Assembly: GCA_041397775.1 (NCBI GenBank)
Contig: JAWKWB010000014.1
Span: 1 to 64,000, forward strand
Direction: 5' to 3'
DNA length: 64,000 nt
Origin: Ga0077555 sp041397775
GTDB lineage: Bacteria; Pseudomonadota; Alphaproteobacteria; Rhizobiales; Hyphomicrobiaceae
The position numbers and the translations under genes are program-made. The notes below the pieces were generated by a model. It did not search any database. It was not told where the DNA came from and saw only the letters and a program-made list of their open reading frames with translations. Of the stretch, positions 33,970 to 43,380 are shown piece by piece (the stretch's first letter is position 1; each line of letters starts with the position of its first letter).

Positions 33970-34478
33970 GACACTCTAAACCGCCGTCACTGCGCATCAA
34001 CATCGGCATCGAGATGGTGGCCCCGGCCAGCAATGCCGAGCAGGGTGCGGTGCACTCAGGCGACGACGGCAAGGCCCCGCCATCTGCCAGCCGATCCCGA
34101 GCGGCTACCTGGTGCAGGCGCTGCCGCACGCGCAGATCTCAGCCCTGTCGAGCGCTGGGCCAAAGCCGTCATGGCTGCGACGTTTTGCCGACGGGCTGGA
34201 ATGTCTGGCCACTGCAACAAAGCGTTTCATCACATTCGTTCGTCCACGTTCAACGCGACTTGTTGGGGCCAGTGTTGGGGCCAGAATGTGAGAAGAATCT
34301 TAAACAATAACAATTTCAATGAGATAAAACAAAAATTGGGCGGACTCCCCATCCGCCATGATGCATAGGGTCCGTTCTGGGCACATGGGTAACGGTTTGT
34401 TCCCCAGGCAGAGGATGCCGATGCGCTTCCCTGTGGCGCGGGCGGTCGGTGGAGAAGCATCATCGACGGTGGCGCGGT
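33970..34478. other. right island boundary with attR
   Basis: 509 bp containing paired TTGGGGCC motifs (34258-34285) and the 14-bp att repeat 34345-34358, embedded in a palindrome GGCGGA...TCCGCC (34339-34357). No gene supported; frames here are short. Confidence 0.55.
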
Positions 34479-36374
34479 TCATTGGCTCACACCGAAGCGC
34501 TCGCCCCAGATGCCGAGATTGACGATCCGCCACAGTGTAAAGTCGACGGGGCGGCGGCCATCCAGCATGTCGGCGGTAAGTGCGCGAACGCCGGCGGGGT
34601 TCATCAGGTCGGGGTAGCGGCCGAGTGTCTGCTCGATGCCCTGTTCGATGAGGCCGCGCAGCGGGCCGCGGAACCATGCCTGCTCAGGCGTGGCAAAGCC
34701 CAGCTTGTCGCGGCGTTGACGCACCGTTTCGGGGAGGATCCCGGCCATGCCTGTGCGCAGGACGCGCTTGGTGTCGCTGCCGACGACTTTGTGGTCGTTG
34801 CCCAGGCCGAGCATGAATTCCACCAAGGGGTGATCGAGGAACGGCACGCGCGCCTCGATGGAGTGTGCCATCGAGTTGCGGTCCTCCCAGTGCAGCAGCA
34901 TCTGCAGATTGGAGGCAAACGTCAGCGCCAGGCAGAGCGTGCGGATGTCTGTCACGGGCGGCAGCCCGAGCAGTTCCGAGGAGAGGGCGAGCGCCCCCTT
35001 GGCATTTCCGTGTTCGCGCAGGACGTCACTGCCGAGCCAATCATGTTGTGAGTGCGTCTCGCGCTGGCGGCGCAATCCCTGCGCGATCCGCTCCGGCAGC
35101 AGTGGCATCGCCAATAGCTGCATCTGCCGGGTGATCGGGATGCCGAGATGGGCCTTGCGCTCGCGCATCGTGCGCACGAGCATTGCGACATCACCCCGAC
35201 GCAACAGCTGGGCAAGGTAGTAGCCGATGTTGCCATGGTATCCCGCGAGCGGCTCGTCGGCGCCCTGGCCATCGAGCATCACCTTGATGCCGGCCTTGCG
35301 CGCCTCCTCGAACACGCACCATTGGGCGAAAATGGACGACGAGCCAAACGGCTCGTCCTGATGCCAGGTGATGTCGGAAGCCCTGGCGAACACGTCCTCG
35401 GCGCGCGGGTAGATGAAGTGTGGAATCGTATGCGCATGCGCGACGACCGTATCCATGAACGGCTTCTCGTCGACGCTTTTCTCCGCATAGCAGGCAGAGA
35501 CGGTATTGACCCGCGGGCCACCGTCGCGCGAGCCCATCATGTTCGACATCAGGCAGACGATGGCCGAGGAATCGAGCCCTCCCGACAGGCAGGAGCCGAC
35601 GGGCACGTCCGAGCGCAGATGCAGCGAGACGGCCTCGGTCAGCGCGGCACGGAAGCGCTCGGCCGCCTCCGTCTCGCTCAGTGCGATGTCCGTGACGCGC
35701 ACGGGATACCAGCGGCGGATGTGCGATCGCAGCTGCGGGCGCGAGGCGTCGATGCCGATGCATTCGCCGGCGCGAACCTGCACGACCCCGTCGAACATCG
35801 TCTCGGACGTATGGTCGGCAATGCCCGAGCTCAGGAAGTCGTGGACCCGCACGATGTTCATGCGCCCGCTGATCCCGGGCAGCCCTAGGAGCTGCTTTAT
35901 TTCGGAGGCGAACGCGATGCCGTGAGGCGTCTCGACCAGATACAGCGGCTTGATGCCGAAACGGTCGCGCGCAGCAAACAGCCGCTGCTCCCGGCTGTCC
36001 CAGACGACGAAGGCGAACATGCCGCGCAACTCGTCGAGCACGCGCTCGCCCCAGACCGCGTAGGCGCGCAGCAGGACCTCGGTATCGGAGTCGGTCTTGA
36101 AGACTTCGCCCTTCTGGCGGAGCGTCTCGCGCAGCTCGATGTAGTTATAGATCTCGCCGTTGAAGACGATGTGATAGCGCCCTGTCGGGTCGGACGACGG
36201 CTGATGGCCGCCCTCGCTGAGGTCGATGATGGCCAGGCGCCGGTGGCCGAGAGCGACCGGTCCGGCGGGGCTGTCGTGAACTTCGAAGCCGCTGCCGTCG
36301 GGCCCGCGATGGGCGACGATGTCGATACGTGCACGATCAGGTGCAAAGCCGATCGATGCAAAGAGGCCGCACAT
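34479..36374 (-). CDS. asnB: glutamine-hydrolysing asparagine synthase
   Basis: 631 residues. Class II amidotransferase with nucleophile C2 and HRGPDG, NGEIYNY, then a synthetase domain with the SGGLDSS PP-loop, and the usual C-terminal segment. Long AsnB forms of this kind, next to glycosyltransferases, occur in exopolysaccharide or exosortase clusters, where the true acceptor may be a sugar or peptide carboxylate. Leftward, 100 bp from the next glycosyltransferase gene. Confidence 0.93.
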   Translation of the reverse strand: MCGLFASIGFAPDRARIDIVAHRGPDGSGFEVHDSPAGPVALGHRRLAIIDLSEGGHQPSSDPTGRYHIVFNGEIYNYIELRETLRQKGEVFKTDSDTEVLLRAYAVWGERVLDELRGMFAFVVWDSREQRLFAARDRFGIKPLYLVETPHGIAFASEIKQLLGLPGISGRMNIVRVHDFLSSGIADHTSETMFDGVVQVRAGECIGIDASRPQLRSHIRRWYPVRVTDIALSETEAAERFRAALTEAVSLHLRSDVPVGSCLSGGLDSSAIVCLMSNMMGSRDGGPRVNTVSACYAEKSVDEKPFMDTVVAHAHTIPHFIYPRAEDVFARASDITWHQDEPFGSSSIFAQWCVFEEARKAGIKVMLDGQGADEPLAGYHGNIGYYLAQLLRRGDVAMLVRTMRERKAHLGIPITRQMQLLAMPLLPERIAQGLRRQRETHSQHDWLGSDVLREHGNAKGALALSSELLGLPPVTDIRTLCLALTFASNLQMLLHWEDRNSMAHSIEARVPFLDHPLVEFMLGLGNDHKVVGSDTKRVLRTGMAGILPETVRQRRDKLGFATPEQAWFRGPLRGLIEQGIEQTLGRYPDLMNPAGVRALTADMLDGRRPVDFTLWRIVNLGIWGERFGVSQ

Positions 36375-36478
36375 GTTTTCCCCGTCCCGCTTCCCGCTGT
36401 CCGATGAGGGCTGACGTCGACGTTCTCTTCCCCCGCCGCCGGAGGGCGGCGGGCATTGCCGCCCCTTGAGGCACCTGC

Positions 36479-37231
36479 TCAGGCCTCGCCCTTAGCAGAA
36501 TGTTCCGCATCGTTTAAGTGCGCCAGAAGACAGTCCCTCAATACGATGCGCTCGCGATCCCAGCAAAGCGCGCCGGCCGCCCGTCGGGCTGCCGTCTTGA
36601 AGCGCGCGACGCTTTCGGGCGACAGGGCGTTGATCGCCTCAGCGATGCCCGGACCGACGGTCGAGATGCTGTCGGCAGACGCGATGGCAGCGCGCTCCAG
36701 CCGCACGACCATCGGCTTGTAGAGCACGCGCCACAACGGACTGTCGTCGAACTCGAGCGTGGCGAATTCGTGCGTGTCGTAGTGGATCTTGACGGGCGCG
36801 GCGCCGGGCCCGCCTCGTCCCGCCGAACAGCGTGCCTTGTAGGCAGCCGCAACGACGAGGGCCGGCCAGTCGTTGGCCACTACCAGCGTGGGGCGCGCTT
36901 TCTCGAGTTGCGCCAGAGCGAAGCGGTGCGCGGGGGCCATCCAGAACCCTGCGCGCGCAGCCAGCCGGCCCGCATGCGCGGGAAGTTGCCGCACGACCGT
37001 ATTCAGTCGATGCGCCACGCTCGGCCGTGGCAGGGGCCAGGACGCCACCCGGAACGGGGTCCGATCGCCCGCCTCCCCGTAGGCGATGACTAGAGGGTCG
37101 TAGCCCAGGCTCGCGATCAGCTGGCACTGCCGAAGGACCCTGGTATCGCGCGCGATACGGGAGAATGTGACGACTGCGACCTGCGTTCGGTCCACCCGGT
37201 CTGGATCGTCGGTCGGATCAGCTGCGCGCAT
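36479..37231 (-). CDS. glycosyltransferase with deleted donor-binding half
   Basis: 250 residues. The N-terminal Rossmann half (VAVVTFSRIARDTRVLRQ... VANDWPALV... HYDTHEF) is normal for GT-B enzymes, but after STVGPGIAEAIN the sequence jumps to a C-terminal tail (LSPESVARFKTAARRAAGALCW) that normally follows a second Rossmann domain of about 150 residues. That donor-binding domain is missing, so activity is doubtful. It overlaps the next glycosyltransferase gene by 14 bp. Confidence 0.75.
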   Translation of the reverse strand: MRAADPTDDPDRVDRTQVAVVTFSRIARDTRVLRQCQLIASLGYDPLVIAYGEAGDRTPFRVASWPLPRPSVAHRLNTVVRQLPAHAGRLAARAGFWMAPAHRFALAQLEKARPTLVVANDWPALVVAAAYKARCSAGRGGPGAAPVKIHYDTHEFATLEFDDSPLWRVLYKPMVVRLERAAIASADSISTVGPGIAEAINALSPESVARFKTAARRAAGALCWDRERIVLRDCLLAHLNDAEHSAKGEA

Positions 37232-38330
37232 CGAGAACCTTCTCCATCACGCGCCCCGTCTCGCTCGCCCTCGCTTGCCAGGACGCATGCTGCCTCACGT
37301 AGGCGGCGCCGCGCAGGCCCATCTCGCGCGCGCGATCGGGAGAGGCGGCGAGCCCTGCGGCGGCATCGGCGAGTGCCTGGGGGTCGGCCATGGGGACGAC
37401 TTGGCCGCAGCCGACCTGACGCACCAGGTCTGCCTGGAAGGGCAGGTCCGACACGATCACCGCTGTTGCGCAGGCCATCGCCTCGAACAGCTTGATGGGG
37501 GCGACGCCGGTCGCGGAGCGTCCCGCCGGACTCTCGATCACGCACAGCGCGGCCAGGGCGCCTCGCAGCAGTGCTGGAATCTCGTCGTAGGGTCGCCGGC
37601 CGAGCCAGACGATGCGCGCATCGTCACCCAACGCCTGCAGCTTGCCGCGCTCGACGCCGTCGCCGACGACGACCAGCTTGACGCCGTCCGGCCAGCCCGG
37701 CAGCCGGGCGGCGGCCAGCATGGTGTCGATGCCGTGCCATCCCACGAGACCGCCGACGAACACGATGTAGCTGCCGTCGATCGGGCTCGGCGGACCGTCG
37801 GGGCGGAACACGTCGGTATTGGCGCCATTCGAAACGACCGTGACGCGGTCGTGGCCGGCGAAGGCGGTCACCCAGTCGCGAAGCCCCTCGGTCACGGCAA
37901 AAACATGGGCTGCCCGCTTGAGTTGTGTCCGGTAGGCCCATTCGATCAACGAGCCGACCCGCCGCAGCCCGGGATAGGTGACCAGAAGGTCCGTGGGCTT
38001 GCCATTCACCTCCTGGAAGACAGGCACACCTTTCAGGCGGGCGAGATGGCTGACGAGGAAGGCAGCCGGATGCGAGCGCATGAAGACGGCATCGAGGTTC
38101 GACAAGCGCGAAACGAGACGCGCCTGCGCCCGCAGATAGTCGGCAGCGCGCAGCCCGAAAGACCTGCCGCCGCTGGCCCCGCCCGCCTGGGTCGTTATGA
38201 GCTCGATGTTCCAGCCATCGGCCCGCAGGCCGCGCACGATCTCGTGGACATGCGTATGAACCGCCTGACCCTCCCTCGGCGTTTCGAGGCAGAGATATGC
38301 GGCACGTCGGCCCTTCGCCTGGCCAGCCAT
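37218..38330 (-). CDS. GT4-type glycosyltransferase
   Basis: About 370 residues from ATG at 38330 (an ATG at 38351 would add seven). GT-B fold: HTHVHEIVRGL at the acceptor side, VSNGANTDVF before the second domain, GxPIKLFEAMA (E of the EX7E motif in IKLFEAMACATAVIVSD) for donor binding. Precedes the truncated glycosyltransferase and asparagine synthase genes; role in envelope glycan assembly inferred from clustering. Confidence 0.88.
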   Translation of the reverse strand: MAGQAKGRRAAYLCLETPREGQAVHTHVHEIVRGLRADGWNIELITTQAGGASGGRSFGLRAADYLRAQARLVSRLSNLDAVFMRSHPAAFLVSHLARLKGVPVFQEVNGKPTDLLVTYPGLRRVGSLIEWAYRTQLKRAAHVFAVTEGLRDWVTAFAGHDRVTVVSNGANTDVFRPDGPPSPIDGSYIVFVGGLVGWHGIDTMLAAARLPGWPDGVKLVVVGDGVERGKLQALGDDARIVWLGRRPYDEIPALLRGALAALCVIESPAGRSATGVAPIKLFEAMACATAVIVSDLPFQADLVRQVGCGQVVPMADPQALADAAAGLAASPDRAREMGLRGAAYVRQHASWQARASETGRVMEKVLDARS

Positions 38331-38843
38331 GGCAGTCCACGTCTCCTGCATCTGGGAGCCCGATCACGCCATCGTGCGGGCAACGCGATGGTTGGGATGC
38401 TCGGTGTTTGTGCGCGGCGTAGTGCCCTGCCCGCTCGTAAGGCCACAGCCGCCGTGCACCCAGCGGCAGACGGCATCGATCCGCGAGCGCAGCCTAATGG
38501 GGGGAGTGCAACGCATGTCAAGCTCTCGTGTCCCCATCGCGACGGCGGCCTCGGGCGTCCGGTGGGGTCCGGGCGCGGACTTTCCAATCGCTACGCCACG
38601 TCAGGCGCCGGCTGGGGACCCACTCTGTGGCAATCGACCATGACCTGTTGCCGCAAGCTATCGCCGGCTCCCGCCGACATTGCCCGTGAAGGGAGTAATG
38701 GCTCTGCAGACTTGCATATCTGCGCTGCAGATGGAGGATGCGAATATCCGCATGTGCTCAAACCCAGGGCAAAGGCGATTGCCCAGCCCGGATCAGCGCG
38801 CTAAAAGCCAAATCACGATTTGCCGCGCTTAGGAGACGACCTG
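38331..38843. other. sdh upstream region
   Basis: 513 bp divergent between glycosyltransferase and sdhC. It has a half copy of the CTAGTG repeat (38575-38605, GCGGACTTTCCAATCGC then ACGCCAC), and two short palindromes, ATCTGC-GCT-GCAGAT (38718-38732) and ATGCG-N6-CGCAT (38738-38753), about 100 bp before sdhC. No gene. Confidence 0.5.
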
Positions 38844-39236
38844 ATGGCGCAAGCCAACCCCAGTCCGCAACGCCCGCTTTCCCCGCACCTCCAGATCTAT
38901 CGCCCGATGATCAACATGACGATGTCGATCGTGCATCGCATCACGGGCGCAGCACTCTATGTCGGCACGCTGCTGCTGGCGTGGTGGCTGGTGGCTGCAG
39001 CGGTCGGCCCGGAATACTTCGCCTTCGTCAACGGCCTCTTGGGAAGCTGGGTCGGCAAGATCGTTCTGTTCGGCTACACGTGGGCGCTGCTACACCACAT
39101 GCTCGGCGGCATCCGCCATCTCATCTGGGACACGGGCCGTGGCTTCGACCTGGCGACGGTGGACCTGCTGTCGCGCATGACGATCGTCGGCTCCGTCGTG
39201 CTGACGCTCGCCATCTGGTTCCTGGCCCTGAAGTGA
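38844..39236 (+). CDS. sdhC: succinate dehydrogenase cytochrome b556 subunit
   Basis: 130 residues with three membrane helices. SIVHRITGAALY contains the motif for haem-proximal His and quinone, and LLHHMLGGIRHLIWD the second conserved His pair. Good AGGAG before the ATG. First of the sdhC-D-A run; anchors complex II in the inner membrane. Confidence 0.95.
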   Translation: MAQANPSPQRPLSPHLQIYRPMINMTMSIVHRITGAALYVGTLLLAWWLVAAAVGPEYFAFVNGLLGSWVGKIVLFGYTWALLHHMLGGIRHLIWDTGRGFDLATVDLLSRMTIVGSVVLTLAIWFLALK

Positions 39237-39249
39237 GGACGGTCGCACC

Positions 39250-39669
39250 ATGAGCACCACACTCAAGCCCACGCCGTCGCCCACCGCCGCCCGCATCCGC
39301 ACGCCGCTGGCACGCGCCCGCGGCCTCGGTTCCGCCAAGGAAGGTACGACCCACTTCTGGCGGCAGCGGGCCACCGCCGTCGCCAACATCTTCCTCTCCA
39401 TTGCGATGATCGTACTGGTGGTTCGGCTCGTGGGAGCCGATCATGCCGCGGTCAAGGCGACGCTGCGCAATCCGCTGGTCGCGCTGCTGGTGCTGGCCTT
39501 CGTCGGCTCGGGCATCGTCCACATGCGGCTGGGCATGCAGACCATCATCGAGGACTACGTGCATTCGGAGGGCCGCAAGGTCCTCTGCCTGATGCTGAAC
39601 TCGGCCTTCGCGATGCTGATGGGGCTCGCCTGCGTTTATGCCGTGTTGAAACTCTCGTTCGGGGCCTGA
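39250..39669 (+). CDS. sdhD: succinate dehydrogenase membrane anchor subunit
   Basis: 139 residues, three helices; N-terminal RTPLARARGLGSAKEGTTHFW and RQRATAVANIFLSIAM are typical of alphaproteobacterial SdhD, and GSGIVHMRLGMQTIIEDYVH holds the haem His. 13 bp after sdhC, 5 bp before sdhA. Confidence 0.93.
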   Translation: MSTTLKPTPSPTAARIRTPLARARGLGSAKEGTTHFWRQRATAVANIFLSIAMIVLVVRLVGADHAAVKATLRNPLVALLVLAFVGSGIVHMRLGMQTIIEDYVHSEGRKVLCLMLNSAFAMLMGLACVYAVLKLSFGA

Positions 39670-39674
39670 GACTG

Positions 39675-41522
39675 ATGCAGAACAAGACGAATGGAACGGG
39701 CAACGGCGTAGCGAAGCCGGCGATCAACGGGCGCGCCTATCCGATCACCGAGCACGTCTACGACGTGGTCGTGGTGGGTGCGGGCGGCGCCGGCCTGCGC
39801 GCGACGCTGGGAGCCGCCGAAGCCGGCCTCAAGACCGCCTGCGTGACCAAGGTTTTCCCCACGCGCTCGCACACGGTTGCGGCGCAGGGTGGCGTCGCGG
39901 CCTCGCTCGGCAACATGGGCCCCGACAACTGGCAGTGGCACATGTACGACACGGTCAAGGGCGCCGACTGGCTCGGCGACCAGGACTCAATCGAATATCT
40001 GTGCCGCAACGCCCCGCAGGCCGTGTACGAGCTCGAGCACTACGGCGTGCCCTTCTCGCGCACCGAGGACGGCCGCATCTATCAGCGTCCGTTCGGCGGC
40101 ATGACGACGGAGTTCGGCTCCGGCCCGCCCGCGCAGCGCACCTGTGCCGCCGCCGACCGCACCGGCCACGCGATGCTGCACACGCTCTACGGTCAGTCGC
40201 TGCGCCACGCGGCCGAGTTCTTCATCGAGTACTTCGCCATCGACCTGATGATGGATCAGGAAGGCAAGTGCCACGGCGTCGTCGCGCTGTGCCTCGAGGA
40301 TGGAACATTGCACGCCTTCCGCGCCAAGAAGACGATCATGGCCACGGGCGGCTACGGGCGCACCTACTTCTCGTGCACCTCCGCGCACACCTGCACGGGT
40401 GACGGCAACGCCATGGTGTTGCGCGCCGGCCTGCCGCTGCAGGACATGGAGTTCGTGCAGTTCCACCCCACGGGCATCTACGGCGCCGGTGTGCTGATCA
40501 CGGAAGGCTCTCGCGGCGAAGGCGGATACCTCACCAACGCGAACGGCGAGCGCTTCATGGAGCGTTATGCACCGCACGTGAAGGATCTGGCCTCGCGCGA
40601 CGTCGTCTCTCGTTCGATGACCGTCGAGATCCGCGAAGGGCGCGGCGTGGGGCCGAACAAGGATCACATCTTCCTGCACCTCGACCATCTCGACCCGAAG
40701 ATCCTGGCAGAACGGCTGCCGGGCATCACCGAGAGCGCGAAGGTCTTCGCCGGCGTCGATCTGCGGCGCGAGCCGATCCCGGTGCTGCCGACGGTCCACT
40801 ACAACATGGGCGGCATCCCCACGAACTTCCACGGCGAGGTCGTGACGCTGAAGGACGGCAATCCCGACCACGTCGTGCCGGGCCTCATGGCCATCGGCGA
40901 GGCGGCCTGCGTCTCGGTGCACGGCGCCAACCGTCTGGGCTCCAACTCCTTGATCGACCTCGTCGTGTTCGGCCGCGCTGCCGGCCTGCGCGCGGCGGAA
41001 ACGACGGAGAAGGGCTCGCAGAATCCCAGCCTGCCGAAGGATGCGATGGACCTGGCGTTGTCGCGCCTCGACCACTTCCGCCACGCCAAGGGCGGCACGC
41101 CGACGGCCAAGCTGCGGCTCGACATGCAGCGCCTCATGCAGGCGAACTGCGCGGTGTTCCGCACCTCGCAGGTGCTGAAGGAAGGCGCGGAGAAGATCCT
41201 CGACATCTGGAAGGGCACCGAGGATATCGGCGTCACCGACCGGTCGCTGATCTGGAACTCGGACCTGATCGAGACGCTGGAGTACGACAACCTGATCTCG
41301 CAGGCGGCCGTGACCATGCACTCGGCCGAGAACCGCAAGGAAAGCCGCGGCGCCCATGCGCACGAGGATTTCCCCGACCGTGACGACAAGAACTGGATGA
41401 AGCACACGCTGGCATGGGCCGACGGCGCCAAGCACGCGGTGACGCTCGATTCTCGTCCGGTCCACACCTACACCATGACGAACGAGATCAACTACATCGA
41501 GCCCAAGGCGCGCGTGTACTGA
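39675..41522 (+). CDS. sdhA: succinate dehydrogenase flavoprotein subunit
   Basis: 615 residues. FAD fold GAGGAGLRA, covalent-FAD histidine in TRSHTVAAQGG, catalytic region HGANRLGSNSLIDLV and the C-terminal helical domain are complete. sdhB does not follow: an FKBP gene comes next, so the iron-sulfur subunit must be encoded elsewhere, which is unusual for the usual sdhCDAB order. Confidence 0.97.
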   Translation: MQNKTNGTGNGVAKPAINGRAYPITEHVYDVVVVGAGGAGLRATLGAAEAGLKTACVTKVFPTRSHTVAAQGGVAASLGNMGPDNWQWHMYDTVKGADWLGDQDSIEYLCRNAPQAVYELEHYGVPFSRTEDGRIYQRPFGGMTTEFGSGPPAQRTCAAADRTGHAMLHTLYGQSLRHAAEFFIEYFAIDLMMDQEGKCHGVVALCLEDGTLHAFRAKKTIMATGGYGRTYFSCTSAHTCTGDGNAMVLRAGLPLQDMEFVQFHPTGIYGAGVLITEGSRGEGGYLTNANGERFMERYAPHVKDLASRDVVSRSMTVEIREGRGVGPNKDHIFLHLDHLDPKILAERLPGITESAKVFAGVDLRREPIPVLPTVHYNMGGIPTNFHGEVVTLKDGNPDHVVPGLMAIGEAACVSVHGANRLGSNSLIDLVVFGRAAGLRAAETTEKGSQNPSLPKDAMDLALSRLDHFRHAKGGTPTAKLRLDMQRLMQANCAVFRTSQVLKEGAEKILDIWKGTEDIGVTDRSLIWNSDLIETLEYDNLISQAAVTMHSAENRKESRGAHAHEDFPDRDDKNWMKHTLAWADGAKHAVTLDSRPVHTYTMTNEINYIEPKARVY

Positions 41523-41675
41523 TCAGGCGATCAGGCCCGGCAGCCGGTTTGGCGTGCCGGGCCGTAACGCACGAGCGTGCGTTTGGCAGGCGCCGCGATC
41601 GGCGGCCCTGCAGGGTGGTGGGCCTTGGGCCCCCCGACTTCGAGAATTGGCATCGAGAATTGGCAATGTGTGGAT

Positions 41676-42149
41676 ATGCGAACCATGGGTAAGCCGGGCC
41701 GCGCCGTACGCCGCGCAATCACAGGTTCAGTGCTGGTTCTGTCTGCCCTACTGCCAGGAGTGGCGGCGAGCACCGCACACGCTCAAACGAACGGGAAAAC
41801 CATGACGACGTCTTCCGGACTGCAGATCACCGACAGCACGGTTGGAACCGGTGCGACGCCCGCGAAGGGCCAGCGCTGCTCCATGCACTACACGGGCTGG
41901 CTCTATCAGGACGGCAAGAAGGGCGCGAAATTCGATTCGTCCGTGGATCGCGGCCAGCCGTTCGAGTTCATCCTGGGTGTCGGCCAGGTCATCAAGGGCT
42001 GGGACGAGGGCGTCGCGTCGATGAAGGTGGGCGGCAAGCGCTCGCTGATCATTCCGCCTGATCTCGGCTACGGCGCGCGCGGCGCCGGCGGCGTCATCCC
42101 GCCCAACGCGACCCTGCTGTTCGAGGTCGAGCTGCTCGGCGTGAAGTGA
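41676..42149 (+). CDS. exported FKBP-type peptidyl-prolyl isomerase
   Basis: 157 residues: signal peptide (AITGSVLVLSALLPGVAAS...AHA|Q), then an FKBP domain with YTGWLYQDGKKGAKFDSS, QVIKGWDEGVASMKVGGKR and IPPNATLLFEVELL, so the active site is intact. Periplasmic folding helper. ATG at 41676; 41685 is also possible. It lies 154 bp after sdhA without a terminator in between. Confidence 0.9.
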   Translation: MRTMGKPGRAVRRAITGSVLVLSALLPGVAASTAHAQTNGKTMTTSSGLQITDSTVGTGATPAKGQRCSMHYTGWLYQDGKKGAKFDSSVDRGQPFEFILGVGQVIKGWDEGVASMKVGGKRSLIIPPDLGYGARGAGGVIPPNATLLFEVELLGVK

Positions 42150-42693
42150 ACGGATCGGGCGCCGGACCGCGGTTTTTCGCCCGGCACCCGGCTTCCTGAA
42201 TGGCCGGTGTCCCGACCGCAAGGTCCGTCTTATCGCGCCGCTGGCTCAGACCGAACTGCCAATCCCGCACGAGCGTGAGCACAGCTCCTGCGGCAGGTGC
42301 CCGGGGGGCTGCTGGCTGCGTTCCGTGGCTCGGCGCGGCCGAGCGCCGGCGATCGTGTGCCGGGTATCGCGAGCACGCGGTCGGCCATCGCAAGATCTGG
42401 GGATAACTCCCGCAATTTGCGAGATGACCGGCCGCCATCCGGCCCCAGGGTACGTGGTTGCCCCAATGTCAGCACGCGAATCGGCTAGTGCTCCCGTTCC
42501 GGCAGGCGCATCCCCTTGCAGATCGTCCCAGAGCGAATGTCGGAGCCTGAGCGCTAGTAAACTGTTGATTGCAATGTAGCTTTTCCATCTGTCGTCTGGT
42601 GGCGAACCCAGCCGCGGGCGGGGACCGGACGTCGGATGCGCTACACCAGGAAGCGCCGCTTGAAGAAGTGCCGCTTGAAGGAGACCGCCGCGA
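42150..42693. other. intergenic gap with palindromic repeat
   Basis: 544 bp with no gene that I can support; includes the element at 42485-42557 and a GTGTCCCGACCGCAAGGTCCGT fragment near 42205 (shown in part) similar to the copy at 59840. Confidence 0.45.
42485..42557. repeat. CTAGTG palindromic element, copy 2 (degenerate)
   Basis: Starts CTAGTGCTCC and ends GAGCGCTAG; inner arms match TCCGACA/TGTCGGA only in part. It resembles the copy at 48491-48567. Confidence 0.5.
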
Positions 42694-43305
42694 GTGGCCA
42701 AGGAACCCCAGACCGCATCCGACCCGAAGGGGGAGGGAGAATCCGATACGCGCATCGCGCCCGATCCGCTTTCGGCCGTGCTGCCCGCTCTTTCGGCGCT
42801 GGGTGCCATCTCGTCGATCGCGGCGATCAACTGGGTCGGCCAGGAAAAGACCGCCGACCGCCAGCGGGCACGGCGCAAGGCGGGCATTGCACTGCGCGAC
42901 CTGGAGTCGTGCTGCATGGGCCTGCAGGAGATCTTCAAGCGCCTGCATCGCAATCCCAAGCTGTTCGCGGGCGAGGGCGGGGCCGCCTCGTCGCCGCTGA
43001 AGTTCGGCGTCCACGGGCCGCGCATCGACCAGACGCAGGCCCGCACCTACCACCAGCTCATGAACGACATCGCCTCCATGCTCGTGCTGGCATCGCAGAA
43101 CGCCTTCGACGTGATGTGTGCGGTGGAAGATGGTGAGATCACCGCGCCCGAGGAGTTGTTCTACGGTTTCGGCGAGCAGCAGGACCGGCTGAACAAGCTC
43201 GTCCAGAACCGGGCGACGCTCAGGCTCTCGGTGGAAACCGGGTTCGATGTCGCCGACAAGCTGACCGGGCTCGTGCGCGAGCTGCGCAAATACAAGATCG
43301 ACTGA
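42694..43305 (+). CDS. hypothetical protein, amphipathic
   Basis: 203 residues starting with GTG at 42694 after GAAGGAGA. A short hydrophobic stretch (LPALSALGAISSIAAINW) follows a charged start; the rest is helical with two Cys (LESCCMG). No domain recognised. Rightward, upstream of a VOC gene. Confidence 0.65.
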   Translation: MAKEPQTASDPKGEGESDTRIAPDPLSAVLPALSALGAISSIAAINWVGQEKTADRQRARRKAGIALRDLESCCMGLQEIFKRLHRNPKLFAGEGGAASSPLKFGVHGPRIDQTQARTYHQLMNDIASMLVLASQNAFDVMCAVEDGEITAPEELFYGFGEQQDRLNKLVQNRATLRLSVETGFDVADKLTGLVRELRKYKID

Positions 43306-43380
43306 GGCAGGATGCATTGCATCCCCGCGCGCACGCCGCCATTGTCGTCCCCGGAAGACCAACATCGGAGGAAGCCGTAG

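Larger units (their letters stand above)
19297..34358. mobile_element. integrated genomic island at tRNA-Ser
   Basis: Bounded by a direct repeat of the tRNA 3' end, CTCCCCATCCGCCA, at 19297-19310 (inside the tRNA, which it leaves intact) and 34345-34358. Between them composition is more variable than in flanking genes, an integrase remnant (29508-30221) and a ParA operon are present, and several genes have no flank-like function. TTGGGGCC-type paired motifs occur near both ends (19446-19480 and 34258-34285). The integrase is broken, so the island is probably immobile on its own. The distal end might include a second, older insertion (see the att-like site at 29304). Confidence 0.75.

Noticed and set aside
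39987..41465. 492-codon reverse frame
   Set aside because: Antisense to sdhA, which is complete and conserved.
41641..41668. Short GAATTGGCA direct repeat before the FKBP gene
   Set aside because: Two copies only and unrelated to other repeats; probably slippage.
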